From the NCBI GenBank assembly GCA_001970955.1, contig MPUH01000133.1:1-64000 (forward strand): a DNA stretch of 64,000 nucleotides, in the 5' to 3' direction. A model generated the notes under the pieces. That model did no database searches. It was not told the DNA's origin and saw only the letters and a program-made list of their open reading frames with translations. Shown here piece after piece: positions 9,083 through 18,739 of the stretch (its first letter is position 1; the number at the start of each line of letters is the position of its first letter). This stretch comes from Stentor coeruleus (taxonomy: Eukaryota > Ciliophora > Heterotrichea > Heterotrichida > Stentoridae). A program made the position numbers and the translations under genes.

Positions 9083-10756
9083 ATGGGAAACTGCGGACCA
9101 AGTAGACATGAATTATATGAAGATTTAAGGGAAAAGTTTGATAGATTTGATTTTAGAATCTCCCCAAATGACACTTTCCCATACAAAGCTCGGGCAACTC
9201 GTGAGCTTACTGGATGTTTTCCTTCAGGTAACTTTATGGAACAGCTCTATTCTGCATATCGTTATTTTCTTATAGAAACAAGTATCGAGATTATTAAAAG
9301 TAGCAAAAAACCTGAAAAGGGCAAATTTATAGGAAAATTTATAGCTCCTCCTCTTGTAGACGAAATGTGGTGCCTTGCTATATTATATAGTAAAAAGTAT
9401 AGAGAGCTTTGCCATGAGTTGGTAGGTGGATTTATAGATAGAGACCCTCATAAAGCAAAATATTCTCATAAATTATTCAAATGCATCTGGCCTGATTATG
9501 ATGCAAAGTTTTTACATATGGATGAAAAATATATAGTTTGGTTTCCAAATCGTGATATTGAACATACTATAACAAAAATTTATGATTCGATTATGCAAAA
9601 GGAAAATAAAGATAAAATCCATATCGCAAAAAAAAATATCGAAACCGAGCTTGTGAGCCTCCATGCATATTTTACAACAAGATATTCTGAAATCAGTGTC
9701 GAGCCTCAAGAATGTGAAATACTTATAAGCCATGTATATTTCAATAGAGAAGGGTCAATATCTGAAGTTTATGCAAAAGTATTAGATTTACTACCTAAAT
9801 CTCTAGATCGTATGATGAAAATCAAATATTTCTTAGGCAATAAAGCTTCTGCCTTTGTCCGAGAATATGCTAGATTTATGACAATGATATACTTTTCAAC
9901 TAATACTTTAACACCAAGTGAAGAAGTTGATCAAGTCTGGCATTTACATCAAACAATGACTAATGAATATCGAACCTTTTGTAATAAAATCTATGGAAAA
10001 TTTATAGATCATACACCTACTACAGGTCAAGAAGATACACCAAAATTTTCTGATATTTATACTCAGACTATTGAATTTTATAAGTTTCTTTTTAAATTAA
10101 ACCCACCTTCTTCTATTTGGCCAACACCTGAAGTTAGGTTTTCTCCAGAATATTTTATTGGCAGTTTTTATAGTATGGCACGCTTGTATCAATCAACTAT
10201 TAGGGTTATTGAAAAATATAAAAAAATACGTCCTGAAGATTTGATTGGGGAAATTTTGAACTGCTATTTCACTTGGTCAGGGAGGAACTTGTTTTCTAAA
10301 GAAGTTTTCAAAATTAACATGAAAAAAAATGTGAAAATGAGGCAAGATTGTGAAAGTAATAGTTATTGGTTTGTTGGAGGATGCGCTTTTATTATAGGTA
10401 CTGGCTGTGGTGGAGGTTGTGGAGGAGGCTGCGCGGCTATTAGTGGATGTGGAGGATCAGGATGTGGTGGATCAGGATGTGGAGGATCAGGATGTGGAGG
10501 TGGTGGAGGAGGTGGAGGAGGAGGAAGTGGATGTGGAGGAGGAAGTGGTTGTGGAGGAGGTGGAGGAGGAGGAAGTGGATGTGGAGGAGGAAGTGGTTGT
10601 GGAGGAGGTGGAGGAGGAGGAAGTGGATGTGGTGGAGGAAGTGGATGTGGTGGAGGTGGAGGAGGAGGTAGTGGATGCGGAGGAGGTAGCGGATGTGGAG
10701 GAGGTAGTGGGTGTGGAGGAGGAAGTGGTTGTGGTGGTAGCGGGTGTGGTAGTTAA
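9083..10756 (+). CDS. DUF1399/GRDP-like protein with N-myristoylation signal and Gly-Cys-rich tail
   Basis: The ATG at 9083 is chosen because it gives MGNCGPSR, a strong N-myristoylation start with a palmitoylatable Cys4; the frame upstream has other Mets but no such signal. The 557-residue product has two glycine-rich-domain-protein (DUF1399) units. The first carries PPLVDEMWCLAILYSKKY with GGFIDRDP; the second carries EEVDQVWHLHQTMTNEYR with GKFIDHTP, matching the family's V-D-x-x-W-H-x-H signature. The last ~120 residues are almost only Gly, Cys and Ser (GSGCGGG-type units), encoded by an expanded GGA/GGT/TGT tract. Known GRDPs of plants are linked to development and stress; the biochemical role is unclear. 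A membrane-anchored protein with a metal- or disulphide-binding tail is plausible. Confidence 0.8.
   Translation: MGNCGPSRHELYEDLREKFDRFDFRISPNDTFPYKARATRELTGCFPSGNFMEQLYSAYRYFLIETSIEIIKSSKKPEKGKFIGKFIAPPLVDEMWCLAILYSKKYRELCHELVGGFIDRDPHKAKYSHKLFKCIWPDYDAKFLHMDEKYIVWFPNRDIEHTITKIYDSIMQKENKDKIHIAKKNIETELVSLHAYFTTRYSEISVEPQECEILISHVYFNREGSISEVYAKVLDLLPKSLDRMMKIKYFLGNKASAFVREYARFMTMIYFSTNTLTPSEEVDQVWHLHQTMTNEYRTFCNKIYGKFIDHTPTTGQEDTPKFSDIYTQTIEFYKFLFKLNPPSSIWPTPEVRFSPEYFIGSFYSMARLYQSTIRVIEKYKKIRPEDLIGEILNCYFTWSGRNLFSKEVFKINMKKNVKMRQDCESNSYWFVGGCAFIIGTGCGGGCGGGCAAISGCGGSGCGGSGCGGSGCGGGGGGGGGGSGCGGGSGCGGGGGGGSGCGGGSGCGGGGGGGSGCGGGSGCGGGGGGGSGCGGGSGCGGGSGCGGGSGCGGSGCGS
10385..10753 (+). repeat. Gly-Cys-Ser coding minisatellite
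   Basis: A run of degenerate 9-21 bp units (ggatgtggaggaggaagt and variants) encodes the SGCGGG-type tail. It is by far the most GC-rich tract in the window. Both other plus frames are also open through it, a by-product of the repeat. Confidence 0.9.
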
Positions 10757-11277
10757 ATTATAGATTAGACTTTTAAGATCTATAAATCTTGGTATATCTT
10801 AACAGTTGGTTTTTTATTTGTATCAATTTGATATTTCTCTAACACAGAGAAGATATTGTTGTATGGTAAAAATAGTGAGTCGTAGTTTTTTGGATAGTTT
10901 TCCTTAATTTATATTTCATTCACAATATAAGTTCGAAACTTAAGCACTATAACATTATTTTTTTACAGTAAAAAAATCTCCTCCTGGAAATTAAAAGATT
11001 ATACTTTAATAGCCTTTCAAAATCACAAAAATATGTTACTATTATAAAACCCTAAAACCATTATAATATCATAAGTACTACCCAAAAAGTATTTATAATA
11101 CAAAATCTCAGTTTCTGAAACATGAACTCCCACAATTACAAAAAAAATCCAAATCCTTATAACGAAAATCCAAAATCCCAATCATCAAACTCTACAAATC
11201 ACAATAAGCCACCAAACAACATATCCTCAAGCATTCTCCTAAGCTAAATCCTCTCATCAAATAAGCTATTTTCTTAT
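10757..11277. other. Intergenic between convergent genes
   Basis: 3' flanks of the DUF1399-like gene (left) and the pseudokinase gene (right). The right half (11090-11270) is C-rich and G-poor on the plus strand, i.e. G-rich on the coding strand of the gene it follows. Nothing else is seen. Confidence 0.55.
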
Positions 11278-12402
11278 CTAATTATCTATCTTAAAAAAAT
11301 ATTCTTCAAACTCCACATCAAGCCCAGTCTCGACAATATACTCAAACAAAAGTATTTTCCTAACAGCCTCATTTTTATCTGAAAAATATCTCAAAACATA
11401 CAAAACAATATCAAAAAAGTTCTTCCTATCATCACAAATACATCTAGTATAATCATAATCCCCAACAACAACATTATGATACTTGTCTAAAAAAATATTA
11501 TCAAGACTAATCTCACCATGAGGAATCCCCCGTGAATGAAGATATTCAAGAACTTTACTTATTTGCTTAATAGTTTTTAACCCTAATTCCAGGGTAAAAA
11601 ATTTATCAAGCCATTGTCTTAAAGGTAATCCTTTTATATATTCCATTTGGACAAATAATAATATTTCTGATGAATTTTGATTAGAGAATTTTGGAGATTC
11701 TTCAATCCAACATGTTACATATCTTGCAATATGTCTACAGTCAAGTTTTTTTATTCTATTCACTTCTTGGAATAGTTTTTGTTCAGTTAGATTATCACCT
11801 TTATTTATTTGTAAAGGGATTTTTTTTACCAGGTATTTTTGTTTATCAAGTTTGTGTTCAGCAAGGAAAACTTCTTCAAGTGAATTTTCCCAGAGTAATT
11901 TGTGTTCTATGAAATTCTTTATATAACTTCCGTTTAAAATTAGTTTTTCGACTGGGATATGTGAAAATAAGTTTGTAGATGATATTGACTCTGGAGATTT
12001 AGAAGAGTAACAGGATGATGAGGAAAATGGAGATACGGCGGTACTTGTAGTACTTAAAGGAGATTTAGGTTCGAATATAATAGAAGTTTGTGCTTTTTTC
12101 TTGATTCCACAGCAAAACCCGAAAACTCCAGCAAAGCAAAGAAGAATACTTAATGAAATAATTTGCGTAGTTGAAAAAATATATGAAAAACCTTGTTGAT
12201 CTTGTTCTTTGCAATGAAAATCAATGTCTTGCTCATGATAAGTAGAGCAAGTTTCAGGGTATCTGTGATTTAAGTAACAGTTTTCAGAATGGAAATTAAA
12301 ATCTGGAGAGATATCTGTGGGGTCTTTACTTAGAATTTTTATCTGAGTATTGTGGCTATGAACTTTTGTCAGTGATAAAATTAAAGCAAGCAGTAGCACC
12401 AT
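11278..12402 (-). CDS. PERK/GCN2-like transmembrane pseudokinase
   Basis: 374 residues. A signal peptide (MVLLLALILSLTKVHS) precedes a ~60-residue lumenal part with three Cys, a membrane span at ~80-99 (ISLSILLCFAGVFGFCCGI), a Ser-rich linker, and a kinase fold from ~170. EIF2AK-type features are VFLAEHKLDKQKYLVKKIPL, a Leu/His-rich alpha-C region, ARYVTCWIEE, and VQMEYIKGLPLRQWL. The beta-3 Lys (about K193) is kept. The catalytic loop reads HGEISLDN instead of H-R-D-x-K-x-x-N, DFG is GDYDY, and the activation segment is almost absent before the helix DIVLYVLRYF. Phosphotransfer is therefore unlikely. The topology matches PERK/IRE1-type ER or surface receptors, but with a very short lumenal domain. 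The role is inferred: a scaffold or regulator at the ER or plasma membrane. Confidence 0.75.
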   Translation of the reverse strand: MVLLLALILSLTKVHSHNTQIKILSKDPTDISPDFNFHSENCYLNHRYPETCSTYHEQDIDFHCKEQDQQGFSYIFSTTQIISLSILLCFAGVFGFCCGIKKKAQTSIIFEPKSPLSTTSTAVSPFSSSSCYSSKSPESISSTNLFSHIPVEKLILNGSYIKNFIEHKLLWENSLEEVFLAEHKLDKQKYLVKKIPLQINKGDNLTEQKLFQEVNRIKKLDCRHIARYVTCWIEESPKFSNQNSSEILLFVQMEYIKGLPLRQWLDKFFTLELGLKTIKQISKVLEYLHSRGIPHGEISLDNIFLDKYHNVVVGDYDYTRCICDDRKNFFDIVLYVLRYFSDKNEAVRKILLFEYIVETGLDVEFEEYFFKIDN

Positions 12403-13113
12403 TTATAATCAGTTAGCATGAGTTTTAGTTACTACTACCAGGAATTTTATTAATTATATTTGATTCACCTTCAAAAGCATAAACTTAATATAATGAGGCT
12501 TATACGTCATATTTGACACAAAATATGGTTAAAATATGTAAGCATTTGAAAATAAGTACTTTTGTATAACAGTTTTTATTAGAAAAAGCTTATGTATACA
12601 TATTGATTATTGGATAATTTTATTATAATTATTGGATTTTTTCACGCAGTTTTTGAGGTATAATTTTGCTTTAAGTACTTATAAATTTAGTTTATGATAT
12701 GCTATCAATAAGGATTGATATTTGTATTTTAATTTCAAAGGTATAAAAACTTTTTTTATAAGCTTTGATAGGATATTGATTTAATAGTGTAGTTATTATT
12801 GATAAAAATAGTAAGTTATAGGGTTATTGTGACAGATAGTAAATAAAATAATCAATAAGTTTGAAGTGACTTGCATACATTTAGCATATTTTTAATAATT
12901 TTTTGTTTAAAGTTATTACAAACTCATAATTATAACTTAAAACTAGCAAATTAATATGATTAATCTAAATATAAGCTAATCTTAATTGGCACTAAAAAGT
13001 TACCCTAATATCCCTTTTACAAAAAAAACATTAAAAAGTTATCTTTATTAAAAAATCATTACAAAAAAAAGCAAAAACTTATTAATAAAACCTAACAAAA
13101 TCTTATAATTAGT
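12403..13113. other. Intergenic, nothing recognised
   Basis: AT-rich DNA between two minus-strand genes. No coding stretch, RNA gene or repeat is seen. Confidence 0.55.
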
Positions 13114-13803
13114 TTATAATATTTTGAATACTCTATAATACCAATCTCCAAAAGCTAAGACAATAATATTATTATGAGCTTTCAAATTAGCATTCCATAT
13201 TTTAGCGCTTGAAGTTGGGATTATTTTTATTTGAGTTAAGTTTGAAGATTCAAATGTTTTTATAGTTGAATCATTAGACACTGATAAAATTGATGTGCTA
13301 TCTTCAGTAAAAGCTAGAGATACAATATGACAATTATGTGCTTGTATTGATTTAATTATCGCTTTCATGGTTAAATCCCATAACCATATTTTCCCATCAG
13401 AGCATCCAGCGACTACAAAATTGCAGTTTCTATTAAAATCTACGCTTTGGACATAAGACGTGCATTCAAACTTAAAAATAAGCTCTTTTAAATGTAAATT
13501 CCAAACTCGAACACTTTTATCGTAGGACCCAGATCCTAAAAATTTATTATCTTGTGAAAGGATAAGGCAATTTATCCAACATGTGACTTCAGTGAATTTA
13601 TAAATAGTTTTTCTTTTTTCAATAGAATAAACATTTATTTCATGATCTTGATTTGCGTATACTATTAGTTGCTTATCATTGGAAGATATAATAGTTGGGA
13701 CTCTGCCAGTACCGCTGAAAGTTTTTCTGTTTATTGTTTTCTTCCACGGAACATCTCGGTCTTCTAAACCTACATCGTATATGAATCCTGACACTGAGTT
13801 CAT
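13114..13803 (-). CDS. WD40-repeat protein
   Basis: The start is placed at the ATG at 13803 (MNSVSGF); an upstream in-frame Met would add 21 low-complexity residues. The ~229-residue product has at least four WD40 units, seen as G-S-Y-D-K-S-V-R-V-W-N, G-C-S-D-G-K-I-W-L-W-D, S-N-D-S-T-I-K-T-F, and a final AFGDWYYRVFKIL. That is fewer than seven blades, so it must pair with another protein, be an incomplete propeller, or have more divergent blades at its N-terminus. WD40 propellers are interaction scaffolds; the partner cannot be named. Confidence 0.8.
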   Translation of the reverse strand: MNSVSGFIYDVGLEDRDVPWKKTINRKTFSGTGRVPTIISSNDKQLIVYANQDHEINVYSIEKRKTIYKFTEVTCWINCLILSQDNKFLGSGSYDKSVRVWNLHLKELIFKFECTSYVQSVDFNRNCNFVVAGCSDGKIWLWDLTMKAIIKSIQAHNCHIVSLAFTEDSTSILSVSNDSTIKTFESSNLTQIKIIPTSSAKIWNANLKAHNNIIVLAFGDWYYRVFKIL

Positions 13804-14401
13804 TATCTTATAAACAAAAAAATTACCATATTTACGAAAATTTATTGTTGTCTTGTAAAATTGCAAAGATTTTGATAATTAAATAATATACTTGCAAGGG
13901 TTAAAATTATAAACTCTATAAAGGCTCTTGATATAATATTTATCATTAGTTAATATATTATTATACATCATTTACATAAAACTACTCATAATATATAATT
14001 TAACTCTTTAAATAGAGTCGTACTGTTTCTATAATGCTTCAGGACATGAGCTTTACAAAACTCAGCTTATCTTCAAACCCAAAATATTTTCCAGATAATT
14101 TTTGCGTTTATTATGAGCTTTAAACTCAGGCTTATAACATTCTAAAATCACATGAAAGTTCTTTAGAAAAGCCCCTAACCTCATTCATATCCTTAAATCT
14201 CCAAAATCATTTTCATTCTAATTATCCACACAACTTTATTAATCAAGTTTAAAAACTAAACCCTAAAATATAATCCTAAACTCTTTTTTTTTTTCAAGTT
14301 TAAATTCATCAAACCAAATATTTTCTTACAATCAACAAACAATTTTTTTTTTTTTTTTTAAGATAAGCTTTATATAAAAAACATAATTATTTTTATATGA
14401 T
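13804..14401 (-). other. Intergenic with a short coding-like fragment
   Basis: Mostly AT-rich spacer with a poly-T run at about 14345-14360. On the minus strand around 14070-14185 there is a 40-codon frame, starting MRLGAFLKNF and containing ILECYKPEFKAH, with a stop at its end and coding-like sequence in another frame beyond. It may be a remnant of a gene or a very small gene; no family is recognised. Confidence 0.35.
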
Positions 14402-14953
14402 TTATTTGAAAATCTCTCTTGGGAAACGAAACTGTTTCCTTTGTGGGTTATAAGATGGACGAAAAGTTACAAGTCCTTCTTTAGAACAATCAGATTTCAT
14501 AGGCAAAGGCATTTGAGAAAACTTATCAGGACTAAGACTAGAAAGTTTTGGAATAAAATATGGGCTTGGGGTATTGGCGTTATGCCTTGCTAAAAAAGTG
14601 TTTTGCTGTTCGATTTTTCTTTTTAAATCATCTTGTTTTTTGACCATTTTCTGACAGAGATGGCTAAGGTATTGAAGGTCATTTAAATTTTCGTATTGGG
14701 AAGAGATAGGAGAGGATTTTATTATTAGAGAGTTTTGGAGATCAGCTTTGATTTTAGGGTTAAATCTTCCTTGGTTTTGGTTATGAATTCGTTTTGGGGC
14801 TCTGAAAACTGCTCGAAAGGAATTGTGCGCACTTATACTTCGGGGTTTAGAAGTTTGAGGCTCTGATGGATGGCTTATGTAGACAGAGTTGTCGGATTTT
14901 GTGATTTTTAGCTGAAATGATGGGACTTTTAATTGTGTTTTAACTGATCTCAT
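14402..14953 (-). CDS. Hypothetical protein with F-x-P motifs
   Basis: 183 residues, MRSVKTQLK to TAA, basic and mostly disordered with a short coiled coil at ~105-130 (KMVKKQDDLKRKIEQQN). It has RFNPKI, YFIPKL and TFRPSYNP, placing it in the same loose motif class as the genes at 141-1197 and 5908-7572. The end, KQFRFPREIFK, is compact and basic. No function is known. Confidence 0.65.
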   Translation of the reverse strand: MRSVKTQLKVPSFQLKITKSDNSVYISHPSEPQTSKPRSISAHNSFRAVFRAPKRIHNQNQGRFNPKIKADLQNSLIIKSSPISSQYENLNDLQYLSHLCQKMVKKQDDLKRKIEQQNTFLARHNANTPSPYFIPKLSSLSPDKFSQMPLPMKSDCSKEGLVTFRPSYNPQRKQFRFPREIFK

Positions 14954-15275
14954 GTTTATTGTTTTAGATTGCAGGACACTATTTTATATATTAACTCTCC
15001 AAATTATTATAGAGTTTTGATTAGATTTTTTATAAAACTCTTTCTCCTAAAATATATAAAAGGTTTATATTAATAATAATACTATTATATATATGATCTT
15101 ATCCTCCTATTGATAATACTTATATATTTTGATGTTCATATAAATGCACCATATCATATTATGTATTGTGAACAAAATTTAAAGTTCCAATTTTTTCCCT
15201 AAAATAAAAGCTTGCTACAAACAAAAAACCTAAACAGGAAATAATAATCTTATAAAATAAAAATTGGTTATAATA
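14954..15275. other. Intergenic between divergent genes
   Basis: AT-rich spacer. Shared promoter space for the minus gene at 14402-14953 and the plus gene starting at 15276; no motif can be named. Confidence 0.45.
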
Positions 15276-15818
15276 ATGAAAAACTTTTTCTTTCATAAGA
15301 ATAAGTATTTGATTAGTAGTGCCGGGTTATTCCTTGCAGCTTTTTCAACAAACAGTAGAGTATTCCAAGGATTAGCTACTGCTACATTATTCTACAACAC
15401 CCTAGAAAGAAATGGAGTTTTTCAAGTTGAGATGCATCCGGATATACAGACTAGGAAACTACGACTTTCAGAGTAAGATTTATTAAGATTGCTTAGACAT
15501 CACTTGCTAAATGCTGAAAGTTTAAATAGATGGGTAAAGGAAGATACGCTTATGATTGCAAAACCTGTAACAAGATTCGAAGATCAAGGGCTTATTGGAT
15601 GGGGATCAAAAAAACTTGGATTTGACTTATGGAAAAAACAAGAATTCATTCTAAGGGCTGATTGGAAAGATTTAAAATATTATGGAGAAGGGACAGCTTT
15701 TTGTGTTGGAACATATGAAAACCTTGAAAGCTATCATTTCAAAAAAATTATTTTAAAAGTTTCAAAGCCAAGAATTGAAGAGTATATCATTTTAGATAGT
15801 GAAAATATTGATATTTAA
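15276..15818 (+). CDS. Hypothetical small protein, one 15-nt intron
   Basis: The start is the ATG at 15276 (MKNFFFHKNK). The intron at 15473-15487 removes an in-frame TAA and joins LRLSE to LLRHHLLNAESLNRW in frame, giving ~175 residues. A short hydrophobic N-terminal stretch (YLISSAGLFLAAFS) preceded by Lys and Phe could be a membrane anchor or a mitochondrial presequence. The rest is soluble and mixed alpha/beta. It is not recognised as any family. Confidence 0.75.
15473..15487 (+). other. 15-nt spliceosomal intron
   Basis: GTAAGATTTATTAAG, with GT/AG ends and length 15. The reading frame is broken by TAA if it is retained and continuous if removed. Confidence 0.85.
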
Positions 15819-16797
15819 GATAATGATATTGGCAAAACAGTTATAATTACAATATTTCATGCTATTTTAGTTGGAGTTAAGATGATAAAAATATTTTATA
15901 GGCTTTTATGTGATATGAAAAGAGGATATATAAAGAGGATTTATAAGAATTTTTATGTCTTACATAATTTCTCATAGATTTATTTTCTCTTTCCCTCATC
16001 ATGGTTGATATTTTATTTCACCACAAGAGAAATTCACAATTGGAATATAAACTAGGATTAAAATAAACAAAATCACTAAAAACTTATTTTATACATTCAT
16101 AACACTAAATACGATTATTATTATTATTTATATCAAAATAGTTCAATAAAAATATTTCCAGATTTCAAGTATAAACACAACCGAGTCAGTAATCTTGGTT
16201 ATATAATAAAACTAAATGTATTTGAATTAATAATAACAATAATATAAGTTTTATAGACTATTATATACTATAGTAAATAATCATCAGTTTTGTTAATAAA
16301 ATTATAAAGATAAAGTATTCAAATAATATTCTAATAATAAGACTATAAAATTTTATACATACTAAATTTATCGATAAAAATAATAAGCTCTTCATATATA
16401 ATCATTATATTAATTTATGTAAAGATTAGTAGGATAATAATTTCTCTGTAATGCTTGAAGGTTGAATAAATATTCCAACACAATTCAAACCTAAATCCAA
16501 AAAATCCCTAAACCAATAAACTAAACATCCTCCCTCATTCCATGATTCTTCACAATACTATCCCACCCTTCCATATTATTCTTTCCATTCCAGTTTCCCA
16601 TAAAATCCTTCACAATTTCCTCTAAACTTTGATTTCCTCATCCTCTACAAAAAATTTTTAATTTCCCTTCTCAACTCCAACCTCAATTCCAAAATCCCCC
16701 AAAATCTACCTTTAAATCCTTTAAAAACCCTTAAAACCCTAATACAGTTTTTATTACAAAATGCGTTATCTAGCCACAAGTGATCTCTAATATAAAT
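15819..16797. other. Intergenic
   Basis: The left part is plain AT-rich. From about 16490 to 16760 the plus strand is C-rich and almost G-free, the usual 5' flank of a plus-strand gene here. No coding content is seen. Confidence 0.6.
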
Positions 16798-17451
16798 ATG
16801 GAGAGAAAAAACACAGAATTCGAAGCATGTCAGAACGTAGACAGCCTTCGATTAACGGAGTTTTTAGAGCTAAACTACATAGAATTTGAAAGCCAACTTG
16901 ACTTACAAATCCAGTCTTTCTTATCACAAACACAAGTGAAAAACCTAGAAGAAAACACAAATTTACCAAAGAAAAGGGGTAGAAAAAAAATCAGACCTTT
17001 AAATCCTACGAAAACAGAAATCATGGACAAGTTTTGGCTTAGAGGCTTTCGGGAATTCATGAAAATCAACTATGGGGAATTGAAAAACAGCTTAAGTGAT
17101 AAAGAATTTTGGGATTTTTTCTTGGGACGAGCTGGAAATCCTGGGAAAAAAAGGAAGTATTTGAGTTATAGCAAACATTATAAGAGTTTTTTAGCGTCGA
17201 ATAAAAGCTTTTGTCAAGTGTTTATTAGTTGGATGATGCTGTATGGGAGTATTAAGATACCGAGGAAAAATTTTAAAGGAAATTGGGACCTTTATTTCAA
17301 TTATTTGACAACGGATTTGGTACAGCCCTGTAAGGATTTGGTTACTTCTAGTGATATTAAAGATTCGTTAAGGGTTCTTTCAACAGTTTTTCACAAATAT
17401 ATAAGCTATGTGAATGAAAAAATTAGATCGACTAACACTTTAACTAACTAG
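16798..17451 (+). CDS. AT-hook protein, putative DNA-binding
   Basis: The start is the ATG at 16798 (MERKNTEFE) because the in-frame GTG upstream is not a eukaryotic start. The 217-residue product has an AT-hook core (PKKRGRKKIRP) at ~residues 61-71, then a helical domain at ~85-150 rich in aromatic residues (FWLRGFREFMK, LSYSKHYKSFL, FCQVFISWMM). The AT-hook binds the minor groove of AT-rich DNA, so a chromatin or transcription role is likely. The aromatic domain resembles, loosely, the middle of the next gene (18740-19786). Confidence 0.7.
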   Translation: MERKNTEFEACQNVDSLRLTEFLELNYIEFESQLDLQIQSFLSQTQVKNLEENTNLPKKRGRKKIRPLNPTKTEIMDKFWLRGFREFMKINYGELKNSLSDKEFWDFFLGRAGNPGKKRKYLSYSKHYKSFLASNKSFCQVFISWMMLYGSIKIPRKNFKGNWDLYFNYLTTDLVQPCKDLVTSSDIKDSLRVLSTVFHKYISYVNEKIRSTNTLTN

Positions 17452-18069
17452 ATAAACCATAACTTGGATATTAAGAATTTTTTCTTGGGACGTCTTAGGA
17501 AGATTTTAAATATAAGAAAATGTAATAAGTTAGAAACATCATAGAGAGGTTATGAAAGAGCATAAAAAGCTCATAAACACGCTACACTGAAATGGAGAAA
17601 ACAAAGTCTTAGACTGGCTTTGAAAGACATTTTCCTAACATTTTTAATCATTTCTAGCCATGTTTTAAAAAGATAGTCTGGCCCAAACTACTTTATTATA
17701 ACTAGTTATTTTTTTTTTGACTATGAGATAATATGCTTCTGGCTTTTTTTGCTTTTTGTTTGTAAGATTTTTTTTACTTTTGATAGTCACGAAATGTGTT
17801 TTTTGCCATAGCGATTCAAAAAATAAGGGCTTTGCTGTACTTTACAAGTTTTTCTTAATAGAATTCTAATCAATTCAAGGGTTTTTATCTGGAAGGATTT
17901 ACTTCTTGGTGTTTACTGCTATGGAGCCCACTCTTAGTTATAAATTTCTTATTTCAAACCTTTAAACCTTCAAAATAAACTATATCCCATTAAAATCCCC
18001 AAAATTCACCCCTTCTCATCATGTATACCTTTTCTATCTTATCCTCTTCAATCTTTCTCCCCAAATTTT
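17452..18069. other. Intergenic, short echo of the upstream gene
   Basis: At about 17470-17492 the string ttttttcttgggacg repeats a stretch of the upstream gene (about 17116-17130, FFLGR). Whether this is a duplication scrap or chance cannot be said. The rest is AT-rich. Confidence 0.35.
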
Positions 18070-18739
18070 CTTGTTTTAATACAAATATCAAATAATCTGA
18101 TGTACTAAAACAATCACATTTACTAAATACGGATAAGAATATAAAGTTTTATAATATATCTTATAAACAAAAATCAGAACTAGCTAAATCAATTAGAACT
18201 CAAAAAATTGCTATGATTTCAAGCAGGAATATGGAAAGCTTAGGTAAATCTATAAAATTAGAATTCAAAAAAGATCAAAATGATAATCTTTTTTTTTAAT
18301 CTCTGAATTGACAACCTGAGTTTATTAGAAAAATACTAACTTCTGAATTCTTCTAACAAGTAAAGAATCTAAAAGCTGGAAATTATAGAAACTTAATGAA
18401 TGCTAAGGACTTATATATATTTTTATTATAGTAATTAAAAGACTTGTTAAAAACAAGATTTTGAAAAAGGGGATAATTAATTGTGTAATAAGAGCTGATT
18501 AATGATATTATAATACATAAAGAGATATTGGGTAAAGAAAATCATATGTTTAAAGATAAATAGTTCTCATTGGAAAAAAATTAGAAAATGTGATGGCTGA
18601 CCAGTTTTATTTAGAAAATCATTTGATTACAAATCTTAATAAAGTAAAGCATATTCTATAGTAAACATCAAAAGTGACTCATACTAAAAGGTACACAAAA
18701 AGTCTTAATTAGTTAAAAAAGCATAAGTATAAAGTAAAT
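18070..18739 (+). pseudogene. Possible decayed coding region upstream of the 18.7-kb gene
   Basis: A plus-strand stretch of ~66 stop-free codons (about 18095-18295) contains KFYNISYKQKSELAKSIRT and MESLGKSIKLEFKK. It is followed in the same frame by shorter open pieces separated by TAA, TAG and TGA. The 66-codon run is longer than expected by chance at this AT content; the rest is not. No homology is recognised. Confidence 0.25.

Noticed and set aside
10407-10763. Overlapping plus-strand ORFs rich in Val/Glu or Trp/Arg.
   Set aside because: They are the other two frames of the Gly-Cys minisatellite and have no independent start or homology.
16715-16745. Pieces like acccttaaaaccctaat that resemble telomere repeats.
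   Set aside because: Only one or two imperfect units, inside a C-rich 5' flank; not a telomere or a breakage site.
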